Shown here piece after piece: positions 36,275 to 44,528 of a DNA stretch of 64,000 bases. A program made the position numbers and the translations under genes. Source of the stretch: Pseudolabrys sp. FHR47 (GTDB lineage Bacteria; Pseudomonadota; Alphaproteobacteria; Rhizobiales; Xanthobacteraceae). The stretch is from NCBI RefSeq assembly GCF_005153485.1, contig NZ_CP039740.1, positions 4,095,001 through 4,159,000 on the forward strand, written 5' to 3'. The first letter of the stretch is position 1, and every line of letters starts with the position of its first letter. The notes under the pieces were generated by a model. It was not told where the DNA came from. It made no database searches and saw only the letters and a program-made list of their open reading frames with translations.

Positions 36275-37393
36275 ATGCAATTCACGCCCCATCAAGATGA
36301 TGCGCTGCAAGCCGTCTCGGCCTGGCTGAAGGCCAAGCCGGGCACAGGCTCGACGCCGCAGATTTTTCGCCTGTTCGGCTATGCCGGCACCGGCAAGACC
36401 ACGCTCGCCACCCACCTCGCCGAAGCGGTCGACGGCGAGGTGAAATTCGCCGCGTTCACCGGCAAGGCGGCCTCGGTGATGCGCGGCAAAGGCTGCCGCG
36501 GCGCCACCACCATCCATTCGCTGATCTACCGCGCACGCGAGAGCGGCGAGGAAATCCCCAGCTTCGATTTGTGGGACGAAGCGCCGGCGTCCAAAGCCTC
36601 GCTCATCATCATTGACGAGTGCTCGATGGTCGATGCCGAGCTGGGCCGCGACCTGTTGTCGTTCGGCGTGCCGCTGCTGGTGCTGGGCGACCCGGCGCAA
36701 TTGCCGCCGATCACCACAGGCGCCAATGGCGGCGGCTTCTTCACCGAGCACGAGCCCGACGTGATGCTCACCGAAGTACATCGTCAGGCGCAGGACAATC
36801 CGATCATCCGCCTGTCGATGGACATTCGTGCAGGGGAGTATCTCGAGCCCGGCCGCTATGGCGAGACCGAGGTCGTCAGCAAGAGCGACCTCGATCCGCA
36901 GCGCGTGCTCGAGGCCGACCAGGTGCTGGTCGGCCGCAACAATACGCGCCGCGCGTATAACCAGCGCATGCGCGAGCGTCGCGGCTTCAAGGACCCGATG
37001 CCGGAAGCCGGCGACAAGCTGGTGTGCCTGCGCAACAACCGCAAGAAAGCACTGTTCAATGGCGGCCTCTGGTCGGTGAAGGAACGCGGCGGCCGCAAAA
37101 CCGGCATCATGACCTTGCGCCTGATGCCCGACGACGAGACCGCGACGCGCGGCGTCAAGGTGTCGGTGCGGCCGGAATGCTTCACCGGCGGCATCGAGCA
37201 GATCGACTGGCCGCGCCGCAAACCCTATGACGAATTCGATTACGGCTACGTGCTCACGGTGCACAAGGCGCAAGGCTCGCAATGGGACGACGTCGTGTTG
37301 TTCGACGAGTCGTTCGCGTTTCAGGAATCGCGCCAGCGCTGGCTCTATACGGGCATCACCCGCGCCGCGAAACGGCTGACGGTGGTGATGTAG
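36275..37393 (+). CDS. Small SF1 DNA helicase (RecD/Dda-like AAA ATPase)
   Basis: A 372-residue superfamily 1 helicase. Motif I is GYAGTGKTT (35-43), motif II LIIIDECSMVD (about 109-119), motif III LLVLGDPAQLPPI, and the UvrD_C_2 module near the end carries VLTVHKAQGSQWDDV and YTGITRAAKRL (motifs V-VI). It is shorter than RecD2 and close in size to phage T4 Dda. No phage genes lie nearby. The start at ATG 36275 excludes the upstream repeat, which would otherwise be translated in frame. It probably unwinds DNA 5' to 3'. Confidence 0.85.
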   Translation: MQFTPHQDDALQAVSAWLKAKPGTGSTPQIFRLFGYAGTGKTTLATHLAEAVDGEVKFAAFTGKAASVMRGKGCRGATTIHSLIYRARESGEEIPSFDLWDEAPASKASLIIIDECSMVDAELGRDLLSFGVPLLVLGDPAQLPPITTGANGGGFFTEHEPDVMLTEVHRQAQDNPIIRLSMDIRAGEYLEPGRYGETEVVSKSDLDPQRVLEADQVLVGRNNTRRAYNQRMRERRGFKDPMPEAGDKLVCLRNNRKKALFNGGLWSVKERGGRKTGIMTLRLMPDDETATRGVKVSVRPECFTGGIEQIDWPRRKPYDEFDYGYVLTVHKAQGSQWDDVVLFDESFAFQESRQRWLYTGITRAAKRLTVVM

Positions 37394-37530
37394 CCGGCGA
37401 GGTTGTCAGAAAATAAGACGCCCAGCGTAGCCGCGACCACCGGGCGGCTTTTCCCGCGCGCTCATGGATGCCACGCTGCCGGCTGAAAGGCCTCAGGCGA
37501 ACCCATTTCCACTGCTGTACGAGGGACTGC

Positions 37531-38418
37531 ATGGAACCGATTATCGACGCGCATCACCACATCTGGCGCCATGCCGACCAGCCCTGGCTGCAGGGTCCGG
37601 CGGTGCCGCGGATCTTCGGCGAATATGAAGGGCTGCGGCGCGATTATCCGGTCGAGGACTTCCTCGCGGATCTCAAAGGCACCGGCGTCGTCAAGTCGGT
37701 CTATGTACAGACCAACTGGCTGCCGGGCCGCGAGATCGAGGAAGTCGAATACGTGCAGGAGGCCGCGAGCCGCAGCGGCTGGCCGCACGCCATCGTCTCT
37801 TTCGTCAATCTACAGAACGAGGATGCACCGCAGGTGATGGCAGCGCAGGCCAAGGCGTCAGCGCTGATGCGCGGCGTGCGCCAGCAACTGCACTGGCACA
37901 CCAACCCGCAATACAAATTCGCGCCGACGCCCGTCGAGATGAACACGCCGATGTTCCGCAAGAACTTCGCGTTGCTTCAGGAGCGCGGCTGGCTGTTCGA
38001 ACTGCAGGTGTTCGCCTCGCAGATGGCCGACGGCGCGGCGCTCGCCAAGGCGTTTCCCGGCATCACCATCGTGCTGGAACATGCCGGCATGCTGGAAGAC
38101 CGCTCGCTAGAGGGCCGCAAGGCCTGGCGCGAGGGCATGAAGCGGCTGGCCGGTGAGCCCAACATGCACACCAAGTTCTCCGGGCTTGGCACTTTCATCC
38201 GGCGCAACGACCCGCAGCACATCGCCGACATTGTCGGTGAGACGCTGGAATTGTTCGGCGCGCAGCGCTGCGTGTGGGGCTCGAACTTCCCGGTCGAGAG
38301 CCTGTGGACCGACTATGCCTCGATCGTCACCGCGATCCGCGCCGCGCTGGCTTCTTATCCGGACGCCGACCGCCGCGCCGTGCTGCACGATACGGCGGTG
38401 AGGTTGTATCGGGTGTGA
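37531..38418 (+). CDS. Amidohydrolase of the LigI / 2-pyrone-4,6-dicarboxylate lactonase type
   Basis: A 295-residue TIM-barrel hydrolase. The metal or pseudo-metal motif DAHHHIW (6-12), the EHAGM strand (about residue 188) and CVWGSNFPVESLW near residue 250 are the family signatures. Relatives hydrolyse lactones (L-rhamnono-, fucono- or pyrone-dicarboxylate lactones). It stands alone between the helicase and a repeat cluster. Substrate unresolved. Confidence 0.85.
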   Translation: MEPIIDAHHHIWRHADQPWLQGPAVPRIFGEYEGLRRDYPVEDFLADLKGTGVVKSVYVQTNWLPGREIEEVEYVQEAASRSGWPHAIVSFVNLQNEDAPQVMAAQAKASALMRGVRQQLHWHTNPQYKFAPTPVEMNTPMFRKNFALLQERGWLFELQVFASQMADGAALAKAFPGITIVLEHAGMLEDRSLEGRKAWREGMKRLAGEPNMHTKFSGLGTFIRRNDPQHIADIVGETLELFGAQRCVWGSNFPVESLWTDYASIVTAIRAALASYPDADRRAVLHDTAVRLYRV

Positions 38419-38450
38419 GGTGAGGCGGAAGCGCACGCGCCGGACTGGGC

Positions 38451-38542
38451 GTCATCGCCCGCGAAGGCGGGCGATCCAGCGCTTCGTGTCAGGCGCCGTG
38501 TTAGCCGCAAGCGCTGGATGGTCCGCCTACGCGGACCATGAC
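38451..38542. repeat. REPIN-like palindromic repeat, copy 1
   Basis: A 92-bp element of two inverted halves. The left half has GTCAT, a CCCGCGAAGGCGGG hairpin and GATCCAGC; the right half is its inverse, GCTGGATGGTCCGCC...GCGGACCATGAC. Each half folds alone (stems of 5-8 bp with tetraloops) and the halves pair with each other. It lies 33 bp after the amidohydrolase stop. Confidence 0.85.
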
Positions 38543-38566
38543 AGCGAGAGACAACCGCCCATCTCC

Positions 38567-38659
38567 GTCATCACCCGCGAAAGCGGGTGATCCAGCGCTT
38601 CATCGCAAAGCGCATGGTTGCCGCAAGAGCTGGATGGGTCCGCCTGCGCGGACCATGAC
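38567..38659. repeat. REPIN-like palindromic repeat, copy 2
   Basis: A 93-bp copy of the same element, 24 bp after copy 1, with CCCGCGAAAGCGGG in the left hairpin and GGTCCGCCTGCGCGGACC in the right. It ends two bases before the stop codon of the GIY-YIG gene (38662). Confidence 0.85.
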
Positions 38660-38661
38660 AG

Positions 38662-38964
38662 CTAAGGCTGAGAAATCTGGTAGTAAAGGTCAATCCAGTT
38701 CGGATTGTTCTCTTCAATCAGCCTGATCTTCCATGCCCGATTCCAGGCTTTCAACCGCTTCTCTCGCCGAATAGCGTTCTCGGCGTCATCGAACTGCTCG
38801 AAGTGAACCAGTCGATGAACGTCGTATTTCTTGGTGAAACCCGCCGCCATACTTTCGCGGTGCTGATAAACGCGACGAACGAGGTCGCTTGTCACGCCAA
38901 TATAAAGCGTGCCGCCGATCTTGCTCGCCAATATATAAACCCAAAAATAACGATCGCCGCCCAT
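38662..38964 (-). CDS. GIY-YIG nuclease family protein bracketed by palindromic repeats
   Basis: A 100-residue single-domain GIY-YIG protein. The core VYIL...LYIG spans about residues 9-23, with the arginine/histidine helix DLVRRVYQHR and the EKRLKAWNRAWKIRLIEENNP segment providing the catalytic Glu/Asn end. ATG 38964 is chosen because the frame then begins right at the domain. One base separates that ATG from a single repeat half (38966-38997), and the stop is two bases from a full repeat (copy 2). The gene therefore fills the space between repeats exactly, resembling the way RAYT transposases sit between REPs. Function in repeat mobility is a hypothesis. Confidence 0.85.
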   Translation of the reverse strand: MGGDRYFWVYILASKIGGTLYIGVTSDLVRRVYQHRESMAAGFTKKYDVHRLVHFEQFDDAENAIRREKRLKAWNRAWKIRLIEENNPNWIDLYYQISQP

Positions 38965-38965
38965 A

Positions 38966-38997
38966 GGGCTGGATCGTCCGCCTTCGCGGACGATGAC
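38966..38997. repeat. Single repeat half (REP) directly upstream of the GIY-YIG gene
   Basis: A 32-bp solo half-element, GGGCTGGATC then GTCCGCCTTCGCGGAC and GATGAC, matching the right half of the 92-93-bp copies. On the minus strand it ends one base before the GIY-YIG start codon, so it lies in the position of that gene's promoter or leader. Confidence 0.8.
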
Positions 38998-39021
38998 GTC
39001 AACTGCGTACGGCATTTATGT

Positions 39022-39114
39022 GTCATCACCCGCGAAGGCGGGTGATCCAGCGCTTCGTCGTAAGGCGCCGCGTTAGCCGCAAGAGCTGGATGGTCCGCCT
39101 TCGCGGACCATGAC
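39022..39114. repeat. REPIN-like palindromic repeat, copy 3
   Basis: A 93-bp copy with the consensus hairpins CCCGCGAAGGCGGG and GGTCCGCCTTCGCGGACC and the inner GATCCAGC/GCTGGAT pair. It lies 24 bp beyond the solo half and 30 bp from the end of the fadB-like gene. Confidence 0.85.
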
Positions 39115-39144
39115 GGAGGAGATGCGGGCCATGATGGCGCGAAC

Positions 39145-41355
39145 CTACGCCGCCTTCTTCTTCGGTGCGAAGCGGGTGTGGAAGCTCTCGCCCTTCTCGG
39201 CCATCTCGACGAGTTGCTTACCCGGCGCGAAGCGCTTGCCGTATTTGGCTTCCAGCTTCCTGCACAAAGCGACGAATTTCTTCGTGCCCATCATGTCGAT
39301 GTAGGACAGCGCGCCGCCGGTGAAGGGCGCAAAGCCCCAGCCGAGGATGGAGCCGACATCGGCCTCGCGCACGTCGGTGACGACATGCTCCTCGAAGGTG
39401 CGCGCGGCTTCGACCGCCTGCGCCACCAGGAAGCGCTGCTTGAGCTCCTCGACGTCGATGGCCTCGACCTCGTCACGCGACAGCTTCTTCGGCGACAGCT
39501 CGGCGAGGCCCGGCCACAACTTCTTGGGCTGGCCCTGCGGATAGTCGTAGAAGCCCTTGCCGTTCTTGCGGCCGAGGCGCTGGTTCTTTTCCACCAGATC
39601 CTCCAGCAGCTTCTTCATGCCGGGATTGACCGCGCCGGCGCCGAGATCAGCTTCGGTGGCGCGCAGAATCTTCAGGCCGAGATCGACGCCCGTCTCGTCG
39701 TTGAGCGACAGCGGCCCGACCGGCATGCCGGCCATGCGCGCGGTGTTCTCGATCATCGCCGCCGGAATGCCTTCCAGGAACATCAGGTGTCCTTCCTGGA
39801 TATAAGCGAGCACGCAGCGATTGGCGTAGAAGCCACGCGTGTCGTTGACCACGATCGGCGTCTTGCGGATGGCGCGGATGAAATCGAGCGCGGTGGCGAG
39901 CGCCGCATCGCCGGTTTCCTTGCCCATGATGACTTCGACCAGCATCATGCGGTCGACCGGCGAGAAGAAGTGAATGCCGATGAAGCGCTTCTGATCCTTG
40001 AATTCGGCAGCCAGCGAAGTGATCGGCAGTGTCGAAGTGTTGGAGGCGAAGATGGCCTTGTCGCCGATCACCGCCTCGATCTTCTTGATCACGTCGGCCT
40101 TGACCTTGCGGTCCTCGAACACGGCTTCGATGATCAGGTCGCAGTCCTTTAGCGCGGCATAGTCGGCGGTGGCCGTGATCTTCTCCAAGAGGGCGTCGCG
40201 TTCGGCGCCCTTCATGCGGCCTTTCATGACGCGATCCGACATCGCTTTATGGAGACCGGCCTTGCCTTTGTCGGCGGTTTCTTGATCGCGATCGACCAGC
40301 ACGACGTTGAGGCCTACCGCGGCGGAGACCTGCGCAATGCCGGCGCCCATGAAGCCGGCGCCGACGATGCCGATCTTCTTCAGGTTCGTCGCCGGCACAT
40401 TGGCCGGGCGGCGCGCACCCTTGTTGAGATCCTGCATGTTGACGAAGAGCGTGCGGATCATCGCTGTCGCTTCCGGCGAGCGCAGGACCTTGGCGAAGTG
40501 CCGCGACTCGACGCGCAACGCGGTGTCGATGTCGAGCTGCAGACCCTCATAGACCACCTGCATGATGGCGCGCGCCGCCGGATAATTGTCGTAGGTCTCG
40601 CGGCGATAAATGGCGTTGGCCGGCGGGAAGGTCATCATGCCGGCTTTCGAATAAACGAGGCCACCCGGGAATTTGTAGCCCTTAACGTCCCACGGCGCTT
40701 CGCCCTTGCCGCCGGCCTTGATCCAGGCCTTGGCAGTCTCGACGAGCTTGTCCTGCGGCACGACATTGTCGATGAGCTTCATCGCCTTGGCGCGATCGAC
40801 CTTGAGCTGATCGCCCTTGAGCAGGAATTGCAGCGCATCGGCGGGCGGCATGATGCGCACGACGCGCTGCGTGCCGCCGGCGCCGGGGAACAGCCCGACC
40901 TTGATTTCCGGCAGGCCGAGCCGCGTCTTCGGATTGTCGGAGGCGACGCGATGATGGCAGGCCAGCGCCAGCTCGAAGCCGCCGCCCATCGCCGTGCCGT
41001 TCAGCGCGCAGACCCACGGCTTGCCGCTCTTCTCCAGGCGGCGATAGAGCTGCGACAGCTTCGAGCTTTCCTCATAGACATATTGCGCGGCGGCGACCTC
41101 GCCTTCCTTGCGCACCTTGTCGGCGTAGATGGCGCCCATGCTCTCCAGCATGGTGAGGTCGGCGCCGCCGCAGAAAGCCTCCTTGCCCGAGGTGATGACC
41201 GCGCCCTTGATGGCGGCGTCGCTCGATACCTTGTCAACGAGGGCGGAGAGCTCCTCGATCACTTCCATGGTGATGACGTTCATCGAACGATCGGCCATGT
41301 CCCAGGTGATGAGCGCGATGCCGTCGCCGTCGATGTCGAGCTTGAATGCGGTCAT
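39145..41355 (-). CDS. Fatty acid oxidation multifunctional protein (enoyl-CoA hydratase / 3-hydroxyacyl-CoA dehydrogenase)
   Basis: A 736-residue FadB/FadJ-type protein. The N-terminal crotonase domain (about 1-200) has GKEAFCGGADLTML for the oxyanion hole and LGLPEIKVGLFPGAGGTQR for the catalytic glutamate. The dehydrogenase part begins near residue 325 with IGIVGAGFMGAG and has the catalytic histidine in IGIHFFSPVDRM. It performs the middle two steps of beta-oxidation. It is last in a minus-strand operon with thiolase, cupin and acyl-CoA dehydrogenase. ATG 41355 starts directly at the crotonase fold. Confidence 0.94.
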   Translation of the reverse strand: MTAFKLDIDGDGIALITWDMADRSMNVITMEVIEELSALVDKVSSDAAIKGAVITSGKEAFCGGADLTMLESMGAIYADKVRKEGEVAAAQYVYEESSKLSQLYRRLEKSGKPWVCALNGTAMGGGFELALACHHRVASDNPKTRLGLPEIKVGLFPGAGGTQRVVRIMPPADALQFLLKGDQLKVDRAKAMKLIDNVVPQDKLVETAKAWIKAGGKGEAPWDVKGYKFPGGLVYSKAGMMTFPPANAIYRRETYDNYPAARAIMQVVYEGLQLDIDTALRVESRHFAKVLRSPEATAMIRTLFVNMQDLNKGARRPANVPATNLKKIGIVGAGFMGAGIAQVSAAVGLNVVLVDRDQETADKGKAGLHKAMSDRVMKGRMKGAERDALLEKITATADYAALKDCDLIIEAVFEDRKVKADVIKKIEAVIGDKAIFASNTSTLPITSLAAEFKDQKRFIGIHFFSPVDRMMLVEVIMGKETGDAALATALDFIRAIRKTPIVVNDTRGFYANRCVLAYIQEGHLMFLEGIPAAMIENTARMAGMPVGPLSLNDETGVDLGLKILRATEADLGAGAVNPGMKKLLEDLVEKNQRLGRKNGKGFYDYPQGQPKKLWPGLAELSPKKLSRDEVEAIDVEELKQRFLVAQAVEAARTFEEHVVTDVREADVGSILGWGFAPFTGGALSYIDMMGTKKFVALCRKLEAKYGKRFAPGKQLVEMAEKGESFHTRFAPKKKAA

Positions 41356-41380
41356 GATGCGTTTCTCCGGAGTGTTCGTG

Positions 41381-41842
41381 TCAGTACGGCGTGCCGTCGC
41401 GATGCAGGACGCGGACATTGGTGCCGTCGCGTTCGAATTTGAGGTCGTAGCCGGGATAATGCGCGCGTTCGCTCGGCGCCCTTGTGCCGACTTCGAGCAG
41501 CACCACGTCGCCCTCCGAGCGGTTGACGATGGTGTGGCCGTTGGCGACGCCGGCCTTGAAGCCCGCGCAATCGCCGGGGCCGAGAATGGTCTCGCCGGCG
41601 TTCTCGATCAGCACGCATTCGCCCATCAGGATGAAGACGAACTCGTCCTCGTTCTCGTGCCAGTGTCGCACCGAGGTCGACGCGCCCGGTTCGAGCCGGG
41701 TCATGTTGACGCCGAACTGGGTGAGGCCGGCGCCATTGCTCAGCGGCGTCTTGTGACGCCCGGCGCACATGTGCTGGAACGCCGGCGGATACATCGGCGA
41801 ACCCTTGCGCGTTTCCAGCTTCGACACGTCGATCTTGGGCAT
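41381..41842 (-). CDS. Cupin-domain protein inside the beta-oxidation operon
   Basis: A 153-residue cupin with a metal-type motif 1, [18 protein letters not shown] (H-x-H plus E), and motif 2 ending [10 protein letters not shown]. The intact ligands distinguish it from the cupin at 3607. It sits between the thiolase and the FadB-like gene, 25 bp before the latter. Cupins of this kind can be dioxygenases, isomerases or small-molecule binders; its part in fatty or aromatic acyl-CoA metabolism is not known. Confidence 0.82.
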   Translation of the reverse strand: MPKIDVSKLETRKGSPMYPPAFQHMCAGRHKTPLSNGAGLTQFGVNMTRLEPGASTSVRHWHENEDEFVFILMGECVLIENAGETILGPGDCAGFKAGVANGHTIVNRSEGDVVLLEVGTRAPSERAHYPGYDLKFERDGTNVRVLHRDGTPY

Positions 41843-41852
41843 TGGTCTCCCT

Positions 41853-41969
41853 TCTCCCCTCGCCCTTGTGGGGAGGGGTCGGGGGTGGGGATCCCACTTC
41901 CCGCCAGCATCCCCACCCCGATCACCTCACTTCGTTCGGCGATCGACCCTCCCCACAAGGGGGAGGGTA
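41853..41969. repeat. Palindromic intergenic repeat (CCCTCCCC family), copy 1
   Basis: A roughly 117-bp element between the thiolase and cupin genes. Its ends are complementary: CCCTTGTGGGGAGGG on the left and CCCTCCCCACAAGGG on the right. Inner GGGGTGGGGAT / ATCCCCACCCC segments also pair. A related element lies at 59571-59690 and a fragment at 48685-48714. Confidence 0.75.
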
Positions 41970-41977
41970 AAGACAAC

Positions 41978-43189
41978 TCACACCCGCTCGATGATCGTCG
42001 CCGTGCCCATGCCGACGCCGATGCAGAGCGTGACCAGCGCGGTTTCCTTGCCGGTGCGTTCGAGTTCGTCGAGCACGGTGCCGAGGATCATGGCGCCGGT
42101 CGCGCCAAGCGGATGGCCCATGGCGATGGCGCCGCCATTGACGTTGATCTTGTCGTGCGGAATGTCGAAGGCCTGCATGTAGCGCAGCACCACCGAGGCA
42201 AAGGCCTCGTTGAGTTCGAACAGGTCGATGTCACCGATCGACATGCCGGCTTTCTTCAGCACCTTCTCGGTGACCGGCACCGGACCGGTGAGCATGATCG
42301 ATGGTTCGGAGCCGATATTGGCGAAGGCCCTGATGCGGGCGCGCGGCTTGAGACCGTTCTTCTTGCCGGCTTCCTCATTGCCGATGAGCACCGCGCCGGC
42401 GCCATCGACGATGCCGGAGGAATTGCCCGGCGTGTGGACATGGTTGATAGCCTCGAATTCGGGATAACGCTGGATCGCTACCGCATCGAAGCCGCCCATC
42501 TCGCCCATCTGGATGAAGGACGGATTGAGCGCCGCGAGCGTCTGCATTGTGGTCGACGGACGCATGTGCTCGTCCTTGTCGAGGATGGTCAGTCCGTTGA
42601 CATCCTTCACCGCGATGACGGAGTTCTTGAAGCGGCCTTCTTCCCAGGAGCGGCCGGTGCGCTTCTGGCTCTCGACGGCGTAGGCATCGACGTCGTCGCG
42701 CGAGAAGCCGTATTTGGTCGCGATCAGATCGGCCGAGATGCCCTGCGGCACGAAGTAGGATTTCAGCGCGATCGAGGGATCGACCGGCCAGGCACCGCCC
42801 GAGGCGCCGATGCCGACGCGGCTCATCGATTCGACGCCGCCGCCGATGGTCATGTCGTGCTGGCCGGCCATCACCTGCGCCGCGGCGAAATTCACGGCGT
42901 CGAGGCCGGAGGCGCAGAAGCGGTTGATCTGGATGCCGGGCACGCCGTCGCCGAAGCCGGCCATGATGGCCGCGACGCGGGCGATGTCGCCGCCGGCCTC
43001 GCCGACCGGATCGACGCAGCCGAGCACGACGTCGTCCACGCTCTCCGGATCGGAAAGATGGTTGCGCTCCTTGATGGCACTGAGCGCCTGCGCCGCGAGA
43101 TTGAGCGCGGTGACTTCGTGCAGCGCGCCGTCGGACTTGCCGCGGCCGCGCGGGGTGCGGACAGCGTCGTAGATGAATGCGTCGGGCAT
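41978..43189 (-). CDS. Acetyl-CoA acyltransferase (thiolase)
   Basis: A 403-residue thiolase. The nucleophilic cysteine is in [12 protein letters not shown] (about residue 90), the His motif in [14 protein letters not shown], and the C-terminal general-acid cysteine in [10 protein letters not shown]. It cleaves 3-ketoacyl-CoA to acetyl-CoA and a shortened acyl-CoA, or runs the reverse. It starts 23 bp after the acyl-CoA dehydrogenase and precedes the cupin and FadB-like genes, giving a nearly complete beta-oxidation set in one operon. Confidence 0.95.
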   Translation of the reverse strand: MPDAFIYDAVRTPRGRGKSDGALHEVTALNLAAQALSAIKERNHLSDPESVDDVVLGCVDPVGEAGGDIARVAAIMAGFGDGVPGIQINRFCASGLDAVNFAAAQVMAGQHDMTIGGGVESMSRVGIGASGGAWPVDPSIALKSYFVPQGISADLIATKYGFSRDDVDAYAVESQKRTGRSWEEGRFKNSVIAVKDVNGLTILDKDEHMRPSTTMQTLAALNPSFIQMGEMGGFDAVAIQRYPEFEAINHVHTPGNSSGIVDGAGAVLIGNEEAGKKNGLKPRARIRAFANIGSEPSIMLTGPVPVTEKVLKKAGMSIGDIDLFELNEAFASVVLRYMQAFDIPHDKINVNGGAIAMGHPLGATGAMILGTVLDELERTGKETALVTLCIGVGMGTATIIERV

Positions 43190-43212
43190 TGGGGTCTCCC
43201 TCCGGCAGGAAT

Positions 43213-44370
43213 TTACAAACTGCGCGCGATCAGCAACTTCATGATCTCGTTCGTCCCCGCATAGATACGCAACACGCGGGCGTCGCGGTAGAGGCGCGAG
43301 ATCGGATATTCGTCCATGAAACCGTAGCCGCCGAACAGCTGCAGACAGCGGTCGAGCAGCTGGCCGAGCGTGTCAGTGAGGCGATATTTGGCCATCGAGG
43401 CTGTCACGGTGTCGAGCTTGCCTTCGATGTGCAGGCCAATGCAATGGTCGAGGAACACCTTGGCGATGGTGGCGTCGGTCTTGCAAGCGGCGAGTTCGAA
43501 CTGGGTATTCTGGAACTCGATGATCGCCTTGCCGAAAGCCTTGCGTTGCTTGACATAATCAATCGTCAGAGCGAGCGCGCGTTCCATCATGGCGACCGCA
43601 TTGACGGCGACAATCAGCCGCTCCTGCGGCAGTTCCTTCATGAGCTGATAGAAGCCCTGCCCGGTCTCGGTGCCGAGCAAATTCTCGGCCGGCAACTTGA
43701 CGTCGTCGAAGAACAGTTCGGACGTATCGGCCGCGTCCATGCCGAGCTTCTGCAGCTTGCGGCCGCGGCGAAAGCCGGGCGCGTTGTCCGTCTCGACCAC
43801 CATCAGCGACACGCCTTTCGAACCGGCGGCCGGATCGGTCTTGGCGACGACGATGATCAGGTTGGCATGCTGGCCGTTGGTGATGAAGGTCTTGGAGCCG
43901 TTGAGCACATAACCGTTGCCCGACTTCTCGGCCTTGGTACGCACGCCCTGCAGGTCGGAGCCGGTCCCCGGCTCGGTCATGGCGATGGCGCCGATCATCT
44001 CGCCGGAAGCGAGCTTTGGCAGCCAGCGCTTCTTCTGCTCCTCGGTGCCATAGTGAAGGATGTAAGGCGCCACGATGCCGGAATGCAGCGGCGCACCGAA
44101 GGAGTCGAAACCGCCGAGCGAGTATTCGCGGTAGATGACGGCCTCATGACCGAAATTGCCGCCGGCGCCGCCATATTCCTCCGGCAGCGACGCGCCGAGC
44201 AGGCCGGCTTCGCCGGCCTTGGTCCAGACGTCGCGCGGATAGATGCCGGCCTCGTGCCAGGCGTCGAGATGCGGGGTGTATTCGTCGGCGATAAAACGGC
44301 GGGCCTGCTCTTCAAGCAGGACCAGATCCTCCGTCATCCAGGACGGGCGAGGCAGATTGAGCGCTTCCAT
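43213..44370 (-). CDS. Acyl-CoA dehydrogenase (long-chain type)
   Basis: A 385-residue FAD-dependent acyl-CoA dehydrogenase. AMTEPGTGSDLQG and FITNGQ form the FAD/substrate region. The C-terminal segment reads IYAGTNEIMK, so the usual MCAD catalytic glutamate (YEGT) is absent. Instead, E in NAVAMMERA near residue 250 aligns with the helix-G glutamate of long-chain and isovaleryl-CoA dehydrogenases. ATG 44370 is preferred to ATG 44379 because GGGAA sits nine bases upstream. First dehydrogenation step of the operon's beta-oxidation. Confidence 0.93.
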   Translation of the reverse strand: MEALNLPRPSWMTEDLVLLEEQARRFIADEYTPHLDAWHEAGIYPRDVWTKAGEAGLLGASLPEEYGGAGGNFGHEAVIYREYSLGGFDSFGAPLHSGIVAPYILHYGTEEQKKRWLPKLASGEMIGAIAMTEPGTGSDLQGVRTKAEKSGNGYVLNGSKTFITNGQHANLIIVVAKTDPAAGSKGVSLMVVETDNAPGFRRGRKLQKLGMDAADTSELFFDDVKLPAENLLGTETGQGFYQLMKELPQERLIVAVNAVAMMERALALTIDYVKQRKAFGKAIIEFQNTQFELAACKTDATIAKVFLDHCIGLHIEGKLDTVTASMAKYRLTDTLGQLLDRCLQLFGGYGFMDEYPISRLYRDARVLRIYAGTNEIMKLLIARSL

Positions 44371-44461
44371 TGGCGGCATTTCCCGGCGAGTCGTTTGTTT
44401 GCCGGGGAGAATAGAGCGCCGGACGGGCGGAAGCGAGGGCTTGCCCGGCCCCGGCCGCGCG

Positions 44462-44499
44462 AAAAATAGTGCGGGCGGAGACCGCGAAGTCCCCGCCCG
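44462..44499 (-). terminator. Terminator or attenuator after the ABC binding-protein gene
   Basis: CGGGCGG (44472-44478) and CCGCCCG (44493-44499) form a 7-bp stem; on the minus strand it is followed by CACTATTTTTC. It lies between the binding-protein gene and the acyl-CoA dehydrogenase gene, so it may reduce rather than abolish read-through into the beta-oxidation genes. Confidence 0.6.
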
Positions 44500-44528
44500 T
44501 CCGGTATCAAGTGCAGGAGCGACCAGCG

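Noticed and set aside
38451..39114. Spaced repeats considered as a CRISPR array
   Set aside because: The copies are 92-93 bp, internally palindromic, unevenly spaced and separated by a gene; there are no cas genes and no uniform spacers.
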